Below, one piece after another: positions 35,589 through 47,744 of a DNA stretch of 64,000 nucleotides (positions within the stretch are counted from its first letter, which is position 1; each line of letters opens with the position of its first letter). The stretch lies in the NCBI RefSeq assembly GCF_030864355.1, contig NC_083396.1:310001-374000 (forward strand), in the 5' to 3' direction. The notes below the pieces were generated by a model. That model saw only the letters and a list, made by a program, of their open reading frames with translations. It did no database searches and was not told the origin of the DNA. Made by a program: the position numbers and the translations under genes. Source of the DNA: Cutaneotrichosporon cavernicola. Taxonomy: Eukaryota; Basidiomycota; Tremellomycetes; Trichosporonales; Trichosporonaceae.

Positions 35589-38500
35589 ATGTCGTCGGGC
35601 GGCACTCTCACAGCCTTGGCCGTACCGGCGACACCTACACCGCCGGTCCGCCGCAAGGTCCTGACCGAGAACTGGGACGACGATTTTGAGTTCTCGCTTC
35701 CGGTCAAGCCAAAACGCCCAGCTCCGCCCAAGGCGCTGACGTTTGGCAGCAACGCGCGCGACAATAGCTTTCCCCGGCCACTTGACAGCCCCGACAGCTT
35801 TGATGAGGACTGGGATGACCCAGGTCCATCCCGGAGCGCGACGGCGCTCGCGTCGAGCTCATCTTCCACGCTTCCGTCGCGCTCCAACTCGCACAAGCTC
35901 CAGGCTGGCTTGCTCAAGTTGCCCCGCTCGTCCCCATCCCAGTCCGCCTCGCTCTCCTCCCCAACGCTAAGACGCGCTCCACTCGCGTCGAGCTCGAGCT
36001 CGTCTGGCAATCTCCGCGCTGATGTGTCTGCCTCGCCCATCCGCACGCTCAGCAAGCCGCCCTCGGCATCCGTCACCAAGAGCGACAGCGGCGACCTGAG
36101 CCTGCACGGCACATCTCCGGCACACAAGAGCTCACCAAATCTCGCCGACTCTCACCGTTGGACAAGCCGTGTACGGCGCACTTCAATGCAACCTACGCGG
36201 CCTCAGAGCCCCACCAAAGGCGTGCTCAAGTCTCCTGCCAAGTCGCCAGCGAAGGAGCTGCATGCCTCGCCATCGTCCGAGCAGCTCAAGAAGCCAAAGT
36301 TCTGGAAGCGCCTGTCTGGCGGCGCGACGAGCAGCAACAGTAGGTATTCACACGAACGCAACCCATCGGCACCCTCTTCCTCAGCTCAAAAGTCAGTGAC
36401 CACCCCGCCAAAGCGACCGCGCTCCTCGTCCACCGGCAACCCGTCGACACCAGGTCTACCAGACGACGCACCACCAGTGCCTCCCCTGCCGCCGAACCTG
36501 CGCACACCGAGCGTGGGATCGTCATCCGCGATTTCTGCCTTGTCGTCGTCGCCGTCCTCCACGTCCAAGTCACCAGTACAACGTCTGTCTGCGATGCTGA
36601 GGCGCTCCTCGAGCAACCTGTCGGCTGCGCTCAAGAAGAGCTCCCCATCCCCTCCACCCCTACCTCATCCCCCTCACCCTTGTGCTTTGCGAAATGGGTA
36701 CGACAGCTCTGCCTCTGTGTACGCACTACGCAATGAGCGGGAGAGCTCGCCGACCGTGTACGCCCTCCAACAGGCGCAGGGAAACTCACCGTCCATGTAC
36801 GCGATGCGTTATGCGCAAGAGAGCTCGGTGTCCATATACGCCCTCCGCAACGGGCACGAGAGCGTAGCGTCCGTCGTCTCGCCCATGGCTGCGTCGACGT
36901 CGTCCGTCAATGTGACAATGGGGCCGTCGCCCGCCAAGGTGTTCAGCCAAGGCCTCCGTCACTCTGCATCACGACAGAGCCTTGTGCCCAGCACCGCGAC
37001 GCCCAGTGGAGCAACGACACCTCGACGGCCCAGTCCGATCAAGGTGGCCCAGAGCGACGTGCCGGGGCCCAGGACATTTTCGCCTGGTTTCCACTTACCG
37101 AACACTGTTGCAGGGTCCCCTTACCGCGCCATCGACCCACAGCTGCCCGTTGTGGCCTCGACATCCAGGACAGCACCCGGTGGCAGCGACACGGAAACGG
37201 AAGACGACGGGTCAACAACGCCAAGGCGCCGGCGGCGCGTTAGACCCGCGTCGGCGCAGCCGCCGCCTCGCGAACTGTCAAATGCACGATTCAAGGAGAT
37301 CAATGCCAGTGTTCCGGTGTTAGGGAATGATCACCACCAGCGCCCCCAGCTGGTTCGAATTCCTTCGTCGTCGGTCTCTTCGCAGTCGATTGCCCCATCC
37401 ACCGACGCCACGTCACCCGCGACCTCCGCCTCGCATGCGAGCGTGAACGGCAACGGCTTCGGGCATACGACTCTCAAGCGCATTACATCCTTCTCCAAAA
37501 AGCACGGCCGACGGCTATCTGGAGGGTGGAAGTTTGGTTCCACCTCGTCGACATCGTCAATTGAGTCGGAGGTCGCGGTCATTCAACAGGCACAGGTGCA
37601 CCGATTAGAGCCAGTCGCTGGCTCGCCGTCCAAGATGCCCACGATGGACAAGGACACGGTGAGCGCTCTCTCCGGAAGCTCTGCTAGGGCGATCGACATC
37701 AGCAGCCCAACATCTGCCGAGCACCCGCCAGTGCCACCAGTCCCCCCAGTGCCACCAGTACCGTCAGCGATAGCATCTGGCACACACCCACAGTCATCAC
37801 TACCCAAGACATCACCCATCAAGAAAGCCAAGCATGCAGAGATAGAGGTTTGGGACGACTGGGACGAGCCAACAACCACGTCTCGCAAGCGCCCAAGGGA
37901 GCGTCGGCGGATGTCATTTGGCGACTTTGTCATTCCCGACAGCGTGCTCGCGAAGCAGAAGGAGCTGAAGCGCGGGATCGGCGCGGTCAAAAAATTTGCT
38001 GGCGGCGTTGATGGTGAGTCGCTGATGAGACGCTGGAACTAACGGAAGCACTCAAGACACTCCTCGAGTCACACGAGCGGGTGTGCAACTACATTCTCGC
38101 GAGCGGGACACAGGCTGAGACACGCCTCTTTGTCGCGCTTGAGAACGAGTACTCGCAGTGGTGGGAGATGGCGACTGTGCTCATCGAGGTAGGCTCAACG
38201 GGCACTGACGGTGCGTCCGCGAGCCCCGAGCCGAACCCACGGAGAGTAACGCTTGCCACCGAGGATGCTAGGATCGCGACACAGGCTCTGCGCCAGGTGT
38301 CTGGCTCGAGCATGAACTCATTCGCGACGACCGCGACGAACGCGTCTGGCGAGTCACGCGACGTTTTCCACATGAACAGCAACAACGGCCCACCCCGAGC
38401 ATCGCCACCACCAGATTTTGGCCGGGCGTCTACAGGCCGACACGACTTGTCAAAGCGCCAGCTTGAAGTTCTGCGCACCATGCTGAGGACACCCGTTGAC

Positions 38501-39685
38501 CGCAGCGAGTCCGTCGTGCCGTTAGTCGACCAGCGGCATGGGTCGACCATGACAACCAGGAGAGCGAAGCACATGTCGATGCCCGCTGTACCCGTCTCGA
38601 TAGTCCCTCCACCTGTGCCAACGCCGCCAAGGACCCTTGTTGCTCCGCGGGGCACACACGGCTCGCCATCCCCAGACGCGACGTATATCTTCCCCTCGCC
38701 TGGGTACCCGTCGCCCAACACGGCGGCCGCGCTCGCTCAGCCGAAAAAGACAGGCTTGGCGGGGCTGCGCGAGTTCCTGCGTGGCCTCAAGAAGTCAACC
38801 CCCCCGAACAACGCGACACCAACGAGGGTGGCAAGACCCAAGCAGCCACGTAAGAGACCGGCCCCGATCAACATCCAGGCGGTGGAGAAGTATGCGTCAC
38901 CACCTTCTTCGCCACCAACAACCAGCGGCCCAGGCGACGAGTTCCACACCCAGCGGAGCAGCGCGTCGGGCGGCAAGAGTCCGCGGAAGGCCTTCGCGAC
39001 GACCAAGAAGCGCCGACCGAGCCTCAGGAACATGTTCCGCCCAGGCTCGGGTAACTGGTCGGACCTGGTGCGTGCGACGCCGCCCTCCTCGCCGTTCGTC
39101 GGTGACAACGGGTCGCATCCGAGCTTGCGAGACAGCGCGCCATCGACGCCAGCGCGAACATCACCCGCGCTGGGCAAGTTCCCTGCGCAGGCCCTACAAC
39201 GGCCCCCGAGTATCCCAGCCCTGACGAGACTAAAATCTAATAGCAAACCAGGCTACGGAGTTGGTGTAGAGGAGAATCCGATGCGGCCAGTCCGCCGGCC
39301 CAGCGTACGCGATAACGGCGGCAGCACAGTCTTCCCGGCCCAACCGCCCACACCGACGATGGGCGACGCGGCGATGATGCCCTCGCCACCTGTCCCCGAC
39401 ACAGACGCGACTCTGCGCCTCAAGAACCGGGTGCGCGGTCTCGGACATCCATCCGAGTCGTCGCCATCACGCGTGACCTCGTCCCCAGCGCGGTCGAGCG
39501 AGATGCTCCCCCCCTCAGCCTTGGACGAGACGCCGCGCAGTCGCTCAGATAACGGGCCACGAGCGCCGGACGTGATCGCGCTCACGCCCGAAAACCTCCC
39601 CGTCCTCCTGGACTATGTGCAGCAGTGTGAGAGGCGGCTCGACGAGTGGCGCCAGCGCGCAGACCGGCTCGGCGCCAACGGATGA
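35589..39685 (+). CDS. Byr4/Bfa1-like mitotic exit (septation) regulator
   Basis: Two exons: 35589-38013 and 38049-39685 (35-nt intron), giving 1353 aa. Mostly disordered and rich in Ser/Pro/Thr/Arg. The recognisable parts are an N-terminal NWDDDFEF motif, a second VWDDWDEP motif near residue 755, and the adjoining MSFGDFVIPDSVLAKQKELK helix running into VKKFAGG and ALKTLLESHE. Repeated W-D/E-D-F elements and this 'DLKxLLE' block fit fungal Byr4/Bfa1, the partner of the Cdc16/Bub2 GAP that holds Tem1/Spg1 inactive at the spindle pole until mitotic exit. Between residues about 365 and 430 lies a four-copy 16-aa repeat (…SVYALRN…). PPVPPVPPVPPVP is another repeat. Size is larger than yeast Bfa1 (574 aa). 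The family assignment is by motif and is not certain. Confidence 0.55.
36690..36885 (+). repeat. In-frame 48-nt tandem repeat (16 aa, four diverged copies)
   Basis: Within the Byr4-like gene, units of the form (E/D/N)SSxSVYALRNxx recur four times: SSASVYALR, SSPTVYALQ, NSPSMYAMR and SSVSIYALR, followed by a degenerate fifth (ESVASVV). Confidence 0.8.
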
Positions 39686-39765
39686 TGACTTGTACTATGA
39701 TGTTGTACCTGTAGGCATGTATGCTTGCGTCTCACGTCTTGACTCACCTACGGTGGCATTTTATC

Positions 39766-39792
39766 CAACAACAACAACAACAACAACAACAA
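39766..39792. repeat. (CAA)n microsatellite
   Basis: Nine consecutive CAA units lie in the 3' flank between the Byr4-like gene and tRNA-Val. Confidence 0.9.
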
Positions 39793-39874
39793 CCACTCCA
39801 ACCGCCCTACAAGGACTCAAAAGCAACTTCTTAAACGTTCTATACCTACTCCTATGCATATGGAGCCAAAAGTA

Positions 39875-39981
39875 TGACCTCTGGCGGGATCGAACCGCCG
39901 ACCTCATGCGTAACTCGACAATGTCGTTGAAGACAGACGCTCGTGTTAAGCATGCGCTCTAACCAGCTGAGCTAAGTGGCC
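39875..39981 (-). tRNA. tRNA-Val(AAC) with 33-nt intron, copy 1
   Basis: Cloverleaf read on the minus strand: acceptor GGCCACT/AGAGGTC (one A-A mismatch at 5-68, one G-U), D-arm GCTC-AGCTGGTTA-GAGC, anticodon stem CATGC/GCATG with loop TTAACA(C), and T-arm GGCGG-TTCGATC-CCGCC. Discriminator A. The mature body is 74 nt; a 33-nt intron lies after position 37 (from CGAGCG to GAGTTA). The anticodon AAC reads valine. A TTTT stretch follows the 3' end, a Pol III terminator. The A and B boxes are the internal promoter. Confidence 0.85.
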
Positions 39982-40197
39982 TGGCTTGGGTGCACGTTGA
40001 CGAGTGTTTCGAGGTGGTATTGAGCTCGTACGGGATGCAGCGCATGATTGGAGTCAATGCGACACGATGCAGAGAGAGCATGGACCTGAGTGGAACGAAC
40101 AATGAGAAGATGAGGAAGCCGGAGCACCCAGGAAGTTCGCACAAGAAGCGGTGGCTGTCAATTAGCCGACACATGCATGATGACAATGGAGTCTAGA

Positions 40198-42440
40198 TCA
40201 TAGAGGGAGACCACAGACGTCGCAGTCTGTGGCCCCGACCTCGTTTATGAAAGTGCAATGAGGGCAAGCCTTAGGCCCTGCGCCGCCGTCACCTGGTGTT
40301 CCAGCGCCGGATCCAACGGCCAAAGGCGAGCTGCTCGACGAGTTGATACCCATGCCTGCAAACTGCTCGGCCGCGGTGCTCGACGCCGGCGGTGACATTG
40401 CAGCCCTAGTCGCCTCGGCCAGCGTGAGGAGCGTCTGCCAGCCCCCCGACGCGAAGAGGTACTCGCGCGCGGGAGACTGCTCGGGGTGGTGGTGAGCCGT
40501 CGCGACCTGGCAGACGAGCCTCTGTTCGTCGGCCGAGAACGACCCGTGCATACACAGGAAGGTCACGAGGTGCCAGTCCGAAAGCCACCGCTCGACTTCG
40601 TCTTTGATACGCGCGGGCCACGTGCCGGTATCGGAAACCTCAAGGTCGGACGACTTGAGGATCTTGAGCAGCTCACGGATGACGATCTCAAGCGACTGGT
40701 CCGAGAGGCCTGGCCGGTTCTCAACGGGGAAGTTGGAGACAAGGAACAGGGGGTTGGGAGAGACGGGGAATCCGTGCGTGATCTGATGTCAACTACCATT
40801 ACCTTGCTGCGAGCTCACGTTGACGTAGAGATACTCAACCGGGAACGTTGGCTTGGCAGGCTTCTTCACCTGCACCCCGTACTCATTCTTGAAGCTGGTG
40901 TAAGCTACATGGCTACTTCCGACAGCGCACCTGTAGAACACTTCCGGGATATACTCCCCCTGCCCTGCAGTACGGACACGGACGGTCCCTGGGTCGACAG
41001 ACGCCTCGATGATGTTGGACTTGACTAGTGCTTCGCACTGTTCGCTAGCCTGCCAAGCAATAACGTCGACTTGCCCATCCTCGGTACCGGTGAGACAGCA
41101 GGTGACCCATCGTGACGAAAAGTACCCGCTTGATGACGCCTTCGTCGGCAAGGGGTGGTCGATTTGGTACTGCGCACTCGTTATCATCTCCAACCCTGAG
41201 GCAGTGAAGCTCTGGGCGTGGCGTTTGTATAGCGTTTTGGTAATGTCGTTTGGGTCACTGTCGTCAGCTCAGTTCAAGTTCTGGATAGCTCACGCAGTCA
41301 GATCGGTGTAGATCATGCCGACCACAATCATGCCCTTCTCACACAGCGTCGCAATTTTGGATACAGTCTTCTCGTCCTCCCAAGGCACCTCGACGGTGAG
41401 ACCGTCAACCTCACCCTCCTGCCTCGGCTCCCATACAGCCTCAACGACCGCCTTGACACCCATTGGGACCTTCTCGTAAGCCTCATAATGGCCGATGAGG
41501 AAGCCGATGCGCTGAGTGCCTGTCTTCCTCCAGCCAGTGAGGAGTGACTCAATGAGCGACGGGGTGGAAAACTCGACATGGTCGACCATTCGGTAGGACT
41601 GCGAGTTGAGAGTGATGGCAGACGGCTGGCATTTGGAGCAGATGCCCTCTGGGAACGGCGGGTGTGATCCTGACGGACACGGGATGATAACGGAGAGGTC
41701 GAGCGGCGTGAGCGGGGGGTACTGGTGTGTGGACGATGGAGGGCGGCCGGCTAGCAGCTTGCGGAGATACGCATTGAACGAGAGATGCTTGATTTGGTTC
41801 TCGGCCTGGTACTTCGCGTCGTATGGCTGGGGTTAGTAGCAAACAAATTGCGTACCTCACCTCAAGCGGCATGCAGTAGTCGCACATCCCCTTCTCGCCG
41901 TGGCGACAGAACGCGGTGTCCCGCTTGCGATCAATCTTGCCAGTCTGCTGCGACCAGTAGACATCAACGCCCTGCTCGACGACGTTGCTCAAATCGACAG
42001 AGGGAGCTGTGCCCACGTTCGCTGGCTGCGCGGCCTCCTCAATCTTGCGACCGCTGGTGGATGTCGCTGGAGGTGGCGGGGCAGTTGGTGGAGGCGAGGA
42101 GGAGAGCGGTTTGTAAGAGAGGAAGAGCAAGTCGCCGTGGCTGAGATCAGCTGGCTTTCACGTCATTAAGGCCTTACCTGAAGCCCATGTCGCCAACCTT
42201 CCTTCCCTGCAGTGCAGCAAGGCTGACCTTCTCTCCGTTCGCGCCTGGCTGATTGCTCAGCATCACGGTGTTTGGGTCTGGCTGGGCCTCATTCTTGGGC
42301 ACTGATTCGAGGATTAGCCTAGTCAGCTCCTCGCCTGGTGTTGTGGCCTCGACGGTAATGCGAGCGGTGCCCGCGGGTGAGCGAATGCGGAGCAGCTGTC
42401 GTCAGCTCAAGCTTTGGGATGGGTCTGCTCTGCTCACCAT
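40198..42440 (-). CDS. NPL4: Nuclear protein localization protein 4 (Npl4), Cdc48 cofactor
   Basis: Six exons: 42438-42440 (ATG only), 42178-42395, 41861-42140, 41294-41826, 40819-41257 and 40198-40782, giving 685 aa. Removing the first 42-nt intron joins Met to LLRIRSPAGTARITVEA, the ubiquitin-like N-terminal domain. Next comes the zf-NPL4 segment (DRKRDTAFCRHGEKGMCDYC), then the MPN-like NPL4 domain (VDHVEFSTPSLIESLLTGW, RIGFLIGHYE). The C-terminal NZF zinc finger CPHCTFINEVGATDCDVCG binds ubiquitin. With Ufd1, Npl4 recruits Cdc48 to ubiquitylated substrates for ERAD and chromatin extraction. All three zinc sites look intact. It is divergent from the LENG1-like gene with 297 bp between starts. 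Confidence 0.93.
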
Positions 42441-42737
42441 GACGCGTGTAGTCTGTTCTAAACGCGACAAGAGGGTAACAGGCGGCTAATTGAGTGGCCT
42501 CTGCAAAGGTATACTCGTCGTTGATCGTCGATGAGCGTGAGGGCAACAATGTGGACGAGAGATTGTTGAGATGAAGACGGGGATGAGGTCCAAGTGGAGG
42601 TCGACACAGACGTCAGCGGCCAAAGCGGAACCTTTTTTTGGCGGATACACGGCTTGTGTTTTGCCACCCAACGTCGTACCAAAGAATACGCTCAACCTTT
42701 CTGCTCCGTTCTTCATCACGACCAAGGGATAGCAACC

Positions 42738-43825
42738 ATGCCGAGGCTTCAGATTCTACAGTGAGGACGGCAGGTCATTTGATAGCGTGTTAACAATTCA
42801 GACACAAGTCATACCACCCGTATTCAGAGAAGAACAAACAGCGTGTCCGGGAAGATGAGGCCAAGGCGCGCGCCGAAGAGGATCAGCGGCAACAGGAGGC
42901 CATTGAAGCTGTAAGAACTTCAGATACTCAGGAATAATGTTATCTGACAGTGCAGGCATCAGAAGAGCGGTTAAACGCCCTGCGCCGACGAGCAGGCACA
43001 CCAGAGGAGAACCTCACCATCACGGGAGAGAGTTCGCTGCTCTCTCGTCACAGGCGAGAGAAGGAGAAGCGCGAGCGGTGCGAGAGGAAGGACAAAGAAA
43101 GGACGAGGCTCGACTTTGACTGGCCGGAGAAGGAGGCGCGCAAGCGCGCGCGCAAGGACGACCGCAAGGACGACCATTTCAACTCTGGCGGACAGCTCGA
43201 CGACGACCGCTTCGTGACGGAGGGCCACGTCAACTTCTGGGCTGACCTTGAGAGCGTTAGTCATTCACCTGACGTTGCTAACTGGCACAGGGAAAGGAGA
43301 GTGCGCTGGTGCAGCCATCGATGCAGGACACGGCGACGCGCAAGGCCGCGCAAGAAGCAGACAAGCTGACTATGTACCTCGAGCGGCCGGACCGCGAGAC
43401 CCAGCCGTGGTACTCCAACAAGGAGCTGCGACATGTTGAGGAGAAGGGGGAAGAGGCAGAACGACGACAGGCGCGTGACAGGTGAGATTGTGGGAGACTA
43501 AAGCCATCTGACAAGCAGGAGAATCGATGCCAAGGCCAAGGTCAGCCAGGACCCACTGACGGGCATCAATAAGAAGCTGTCCATCCAACCGCGGCCTTCT
43601 CCCCGTGTGTCCGCCCATACTGCCACACGTAGGCCTCCACATGCCCAGAGCGAGCGGGAGCGGGCGCTCGCTATGCTCGCAAAGCGTAAGGGCGGCTCAG
43701 GACGAGCTGGGTGGGAGACACCCGAGTCGACACATAGGTCGTGGGCCGATGACTTTGAGCGGGAGAAGGATCGAGCAGGGCACCGTTACAACCCGAGCGC
43801 GTGGGAAAGGAGTTCTCGGCGTTGA
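42738..43825 (+). CDS. LENG1-like protein with N-terminal CIR_N domain
   Basis: Five exons: 42738-42760, 42802-42910, 42956-43255, 43291-43481 and 43519-43825, giving 309 aa with all phases matching. The opening MPRLQILQHKSYHPYSEKNK and the following QRVREDEAKARAEE helix fit the CIR_N domain (HKS-W/Y-HP…N…RV..DE), found in splicing-associated proteins. Downstream are LGINKKLS-type and RALAMLAKRKGG motifs seen in LENG1 family members (leukocyte receptor cluster member 1). The middle is Lys/Arg/Glu-rich coiled coil (EKEKRERCERKDKERTRLD). LENG1 co-purifies with spliceosome and transcription factors; the exact role is unknown. The third intron uses a GTTAGT donor. The protein is probably nuclear. 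Confidence 0.65.
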
Positions 43826-44162
43826 CTGCTGTCCATAAGTATGATGGCGTGAGGGGCGCGAGGGCAATGGTGTTGATCATCGGCGGCGCAGGAACGCGAA
43901 GTTGTATTTGTGGCACATGTACGTACATTATCATCAATCCGCATTGGCATTCAGATACGATGCATTGGGACTAGAGATATGTTTCCTCAGAGAGAAGCCG
44001 TCGACAGCAGCGTGTGACCCATGCTGACTGACGACAATCGCTGATACAGGCAACAAATGATGATAAACACTACATGGGACTATGGGACTATGTGACTTGT
44101 TGCTATCGGTCCTCGAAACTTGTTTCGCTTCTTGGCGCTTGCTTATTTCTCTTTCTTCTGAT

Positions 44163-44648
44163 TTATTCGCTCGCGATGCAGTCGGCGCTAGGGGTTGGCG
44201 TCGAAATACTGTGTAGGCCCACCTACAGCACATTGAGCATCTATGGTCATTATAGATCCAAAATTGAAGACGCCGGTCCATAGATACTAACCTCCTCTAC
44301 GCCACCGTTGAAGGAGCGGCGGCGGTCATCGCCGTCCTTGTCCAGGTCACGGGTTTGGGTCATGTCTTCGACACGAGTCATGGATTCACCTGTGGTGTCG
44401 TGCCGATGTAATGTAAACGGGTTCAGGTGAGACGCGGAGTGGGAGTAGATAAGAATGTAGATAGGGGGGAGCGGAAGGGTCCAGGAAAGGCGAGAGTCAG
44501 TACCGGTGGCAGGACGTGGGACGCGGGACAAGCCGGTCGGTTACTTACGAAGTAGTGACTCTGTGCGCATCGAATCCGCCTGCCGATCCCGGTGGGTTGG
44601 GAGGGCGTCAGGGGTGTCGAAGCCGTGGAGGTTTGAGTTGGCGTCCAT
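44163..44648 (-). CDS. Small acidic/charged predicted protein (85 aa), unknown
   Basis: Three exons: 44549-44648, 44292-44389 and 44163-44222, in phase. Donors are GTAAGT and GTTAGT. The sequence MDANSNLHGFDTPDALPTHR, then TESLLRESMTRVEDMTQTRD and LDKDGDDRRRSFNGGVEE, is highly charged, soluble and probably disordered or helical. No domain is recognised. The first two exons look secure; the last (VGLHSISTPTPSADC…) depends on a weaker acceptor. It may be a lineage-specific gene. Confidence 0.5.
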
Positions 44649-47600
44649 GCTGATTGTTGGTTGGTTCTATGCAGTGATTGATGGCAGTGGCAATGAAATG
44701 TATTGTGTGGGAAGGTGATGAGTGCTCAACAGCGGGGGCTCGATCTCTATACTTATGGCATCCAATTGCCAGCTGTTGAAGAGCGCACCTGACCACCTGC
44801 CCACTATGACTCACTGTGGTGCCATGCATGCATGCTTCACTCTGCTGACGTGGGCCCAGCGGGGAATCCGCCTTGCCTCAGTTCGGGGCTGGACTGAGCC
44901 TAAACGAGGTGTCTCGTGACAGTGGACAAAGTGATGGAGAGGGGCTCGATGAAGGTAACATTGAGGTGGGGACCCCGCCGGCGATCCGCGGCCGCGGAAG
45001 CAGTATGACAATCTTATCTCCCCCACCCACCTCATCCACCCAGCATCAGGTTGAGCCACGTTGGTGAGCCCACGAGCCCACCCACCACCGGAAAGTCTGC
45101 GAAGGCTGCAGGGCGCGGTGCCACAAGCTTCGATGGCGTGTCTCATACCGCGGCCGCAGATCCACGCTCGCGGACGCGATGCATGAGACGACGGCCGGCC
45201 TGCTCACCGCAGCTACGGTTTCTGATCTGGTGGACTGTGGGTGAGGTTTCGGTTCACATGGTGGTGGCGCCCAGCTTGTGTCTTTGTGTCTTGGCGATGT
45301 GATGGGAGGCTGAACGTATTAATACGGCCGTTCCCCAAAGACCGCGAAGCCTCTCCTTCACGGAGGTGCGGATAGGGGTCTGTCTGCATCCGACATCACG
45401 TGCATCGCTGGGTGTGCACCTTGACGTCATCGACAAGTCACGTGCTGAAGGAGACCTGGTTTCACCAGGCCCACAAACAAATGCACTAGATGTTCTGGCG
45501 GAGGAGCCGGTGCTGATGGCCGCGAGGGGAGGGGCAGGAGGGGCACCTCGGGAAACTCCGGTGTTCTGACTGGGAGCATGGCGCATGGCGCGGGGTTCCG
45601 AGACCTTGAAGAGCGGAGGGAGGTGGACCAGTTGAGCTGGCGGCCAGGCGGGGCGTTGTGCGGCGGATGTTCTCAATGATCCGCCATCGACTGAACCCCG
45701 GAAAATGCGGGGGAAGAGAAAAAAGTGATGGGCGGATGAGGATGCGGATCGGCGTGACTGCGCACCAGTTCCCACGCTTGTACAGAGAGTTGTAAGAGAA
45801 AAAAGATTATAGGTCAAAGGCCGAGAATGCCCATGCCGGTCAGGGTCCAAAGTGGTTGGTAGGTTAATCTAATGGGACCCTGGTTTCTATCCACAAGGAG
45901 TGAGGAACCGGAGGAAACCGAGCAGACATTAGGTTCTTTGTGTGTCAATGCCGTAACCTTTTCGCTTATGGCGATCATCAGGTACTCGCAGCCTTCCAGC
46001 TTCCAGCTTCCAGGTGCGAGGCGACGTGCGGACATGAACCACCGTTCCGCGTCGCGCATTCCAACAACCCACAAGGTTTTCTGGGATCACAAAAGTCCAA
46101 CTTGGGGTGTCTGAGAAGGTAACACATGCTGGTAGGAAGGATTGGCAGGGGGTCAAACGAAGGATGGCGATTGGCATCACACGATACACGTGCCCCATTC
46201 ACACTGTGCTTGGCTTTCATTCGTCCATGTTGTGAATCGGCCAGGTGCGATGTGCCAAGGCCTGGGAGATGGGCGTGATTCGTTGCTCGCCGGTTTCACA
46301 ACCGCTGCTGTGGATCCTTGTTGTGACGGCCGGAAGTGCATAGCCGACATTACGCCGCTGCGGGACGACTGTGACCATGTCTCAATGTGATTCAGTTCAT
46401 GTGCGTTTTAGTGTGATTCATATTGACTCGTGACGGTTGGCTTTAGCTTTTCCCCTACACCCCAGGAGAAATATGGGTTGTACAATGTCATGTCTCGGGT
46501 GAAGGGGGAATGAGTACTGTAGTGACAAGCATGGCCCGTGGCCCCGTAGTGGTCGCTACTATTCCTTAGGAACAAGTGATCGAGAAGTGATTTGGAGGAT
46601 CATAGGATTAGGCAGGATTAACAAACCTGACAGGGTCATATTGGTGATGGATGGTATGATGGAGTCGCCTGATCGCCTTGGAATCTGATCTGATACTGTG
46701 TTATTGCTCACTCTACTAGGGCCATCCATTCTGCAATTCTGCACATGTAACATGACCATCAGCTCCCACCAAGAGCCAAGAGGAAACGACAAACCCAAGT
46801 CCCCTCATCTTCGGATCATCGCGACGCCGTCGGCGCCAAACCCGATCTCGGTGGGGTTCCGACTTTGTCTGCCACCTTGCCACCTTGGCACCTTGGGCCC
46901 AGCCTGGACCACGATGCATCACGTCATTGAGGGACTAGACCCAAAGAACTCAAAGGGTAAAGCTACAAGACCAAACCAACAGCTGCCGGTCAATTTTCAA
47001 ACGTATCCTGAATACAGGGACTCTTGCCAGATCACGCACATCGCTAACAAGCACTGACTCTCCCCGAAGTCCAGGGTTTCATAAGCGGCATGCTCCGTGA
47101 TTTCGGCACGAGTTTAAGGGTTGAGGCCAGAATAGTAATGGTATCCAAACAAATATCCATCACTCTACTGTGCCTCGCATTCCACCCTTCAACGCCACGC
47201 TCCTTACTCAACTCCATCGGCATGGCATCCCAAACCTCATACCTAGTTACCTAGTTTACCTGGTCACACCATGTACGATGACTACAGCTCTCAAGGTCTG
47301 GGAGCGATCGGTAGAGTTTGAGGGGACGAAGGAGGGCACGGGAAAGGTGCCAGTACGAAACTACTCTGTAGCCTGGACTCCTTCGGTTCCCATCCCCTTT
47401 CCATTTATGGCGCCCTCCGCTATCTGGTCAGAAAATTCACTCCAAAATATGGGAGCCGTCTACTGCAGAGCGCCTGCAGCGACTAGAACGCCAGAAGCGC
47501 CAGGGGCGTCAATAATCACAATTCTCTCTCCGAGCCTCCTTACGGCAGTCTACCCTCTCAACTATTAGCGCCACACCAGGTCACCTGTCGCCGCTCAATT

Positions 47601-47744
47601 CGCGCTCAAACTCGTTGCCGCCCCTTCCTTTGCCTCTCACTCTCCTGTCACGACGTATAAGAGGTAGCTACCACTCTATTTTCTTCTTACTCATCACCTG
47701 TTTCTTATTCTTTCATCTTCTAGCGACTTTTTTTTTCCCTTACC
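44649..47744. other. Large intergenic region (3.1 kb), no gene supported
   Basis: This is the longest gene-free stretch in the window. It is less GC-biased than coding DNA. It contains a GCTTCCA direct repeat (about 45986-46010) and a CACCTTG repeat (about 46872-46900). The frame at 45254-45850 (198 codons, minus) is Ser/Pro/Thr/Arg-rich and likely spurious; the frame at 47278-47568 (plus) is slightly more protein-like but not supported by splice sites. It probably includes the upstream control region of the aquaporin gene. Confidence 0.4.

Noticed and set aside
45254..45850. 198-codon minus-strand frame
   Set aside because: Ser/Pro/Thr/Arg-rich, no recognisable fold, no splice signals, and other frames are equally open.
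47278..47568. Open frame before the aquaporin gene (MTTALKVWERSVEFEG…)
   Set aside because: Mildly protein-like, but without partner exons or family resemblance. More likely promoter DNA.
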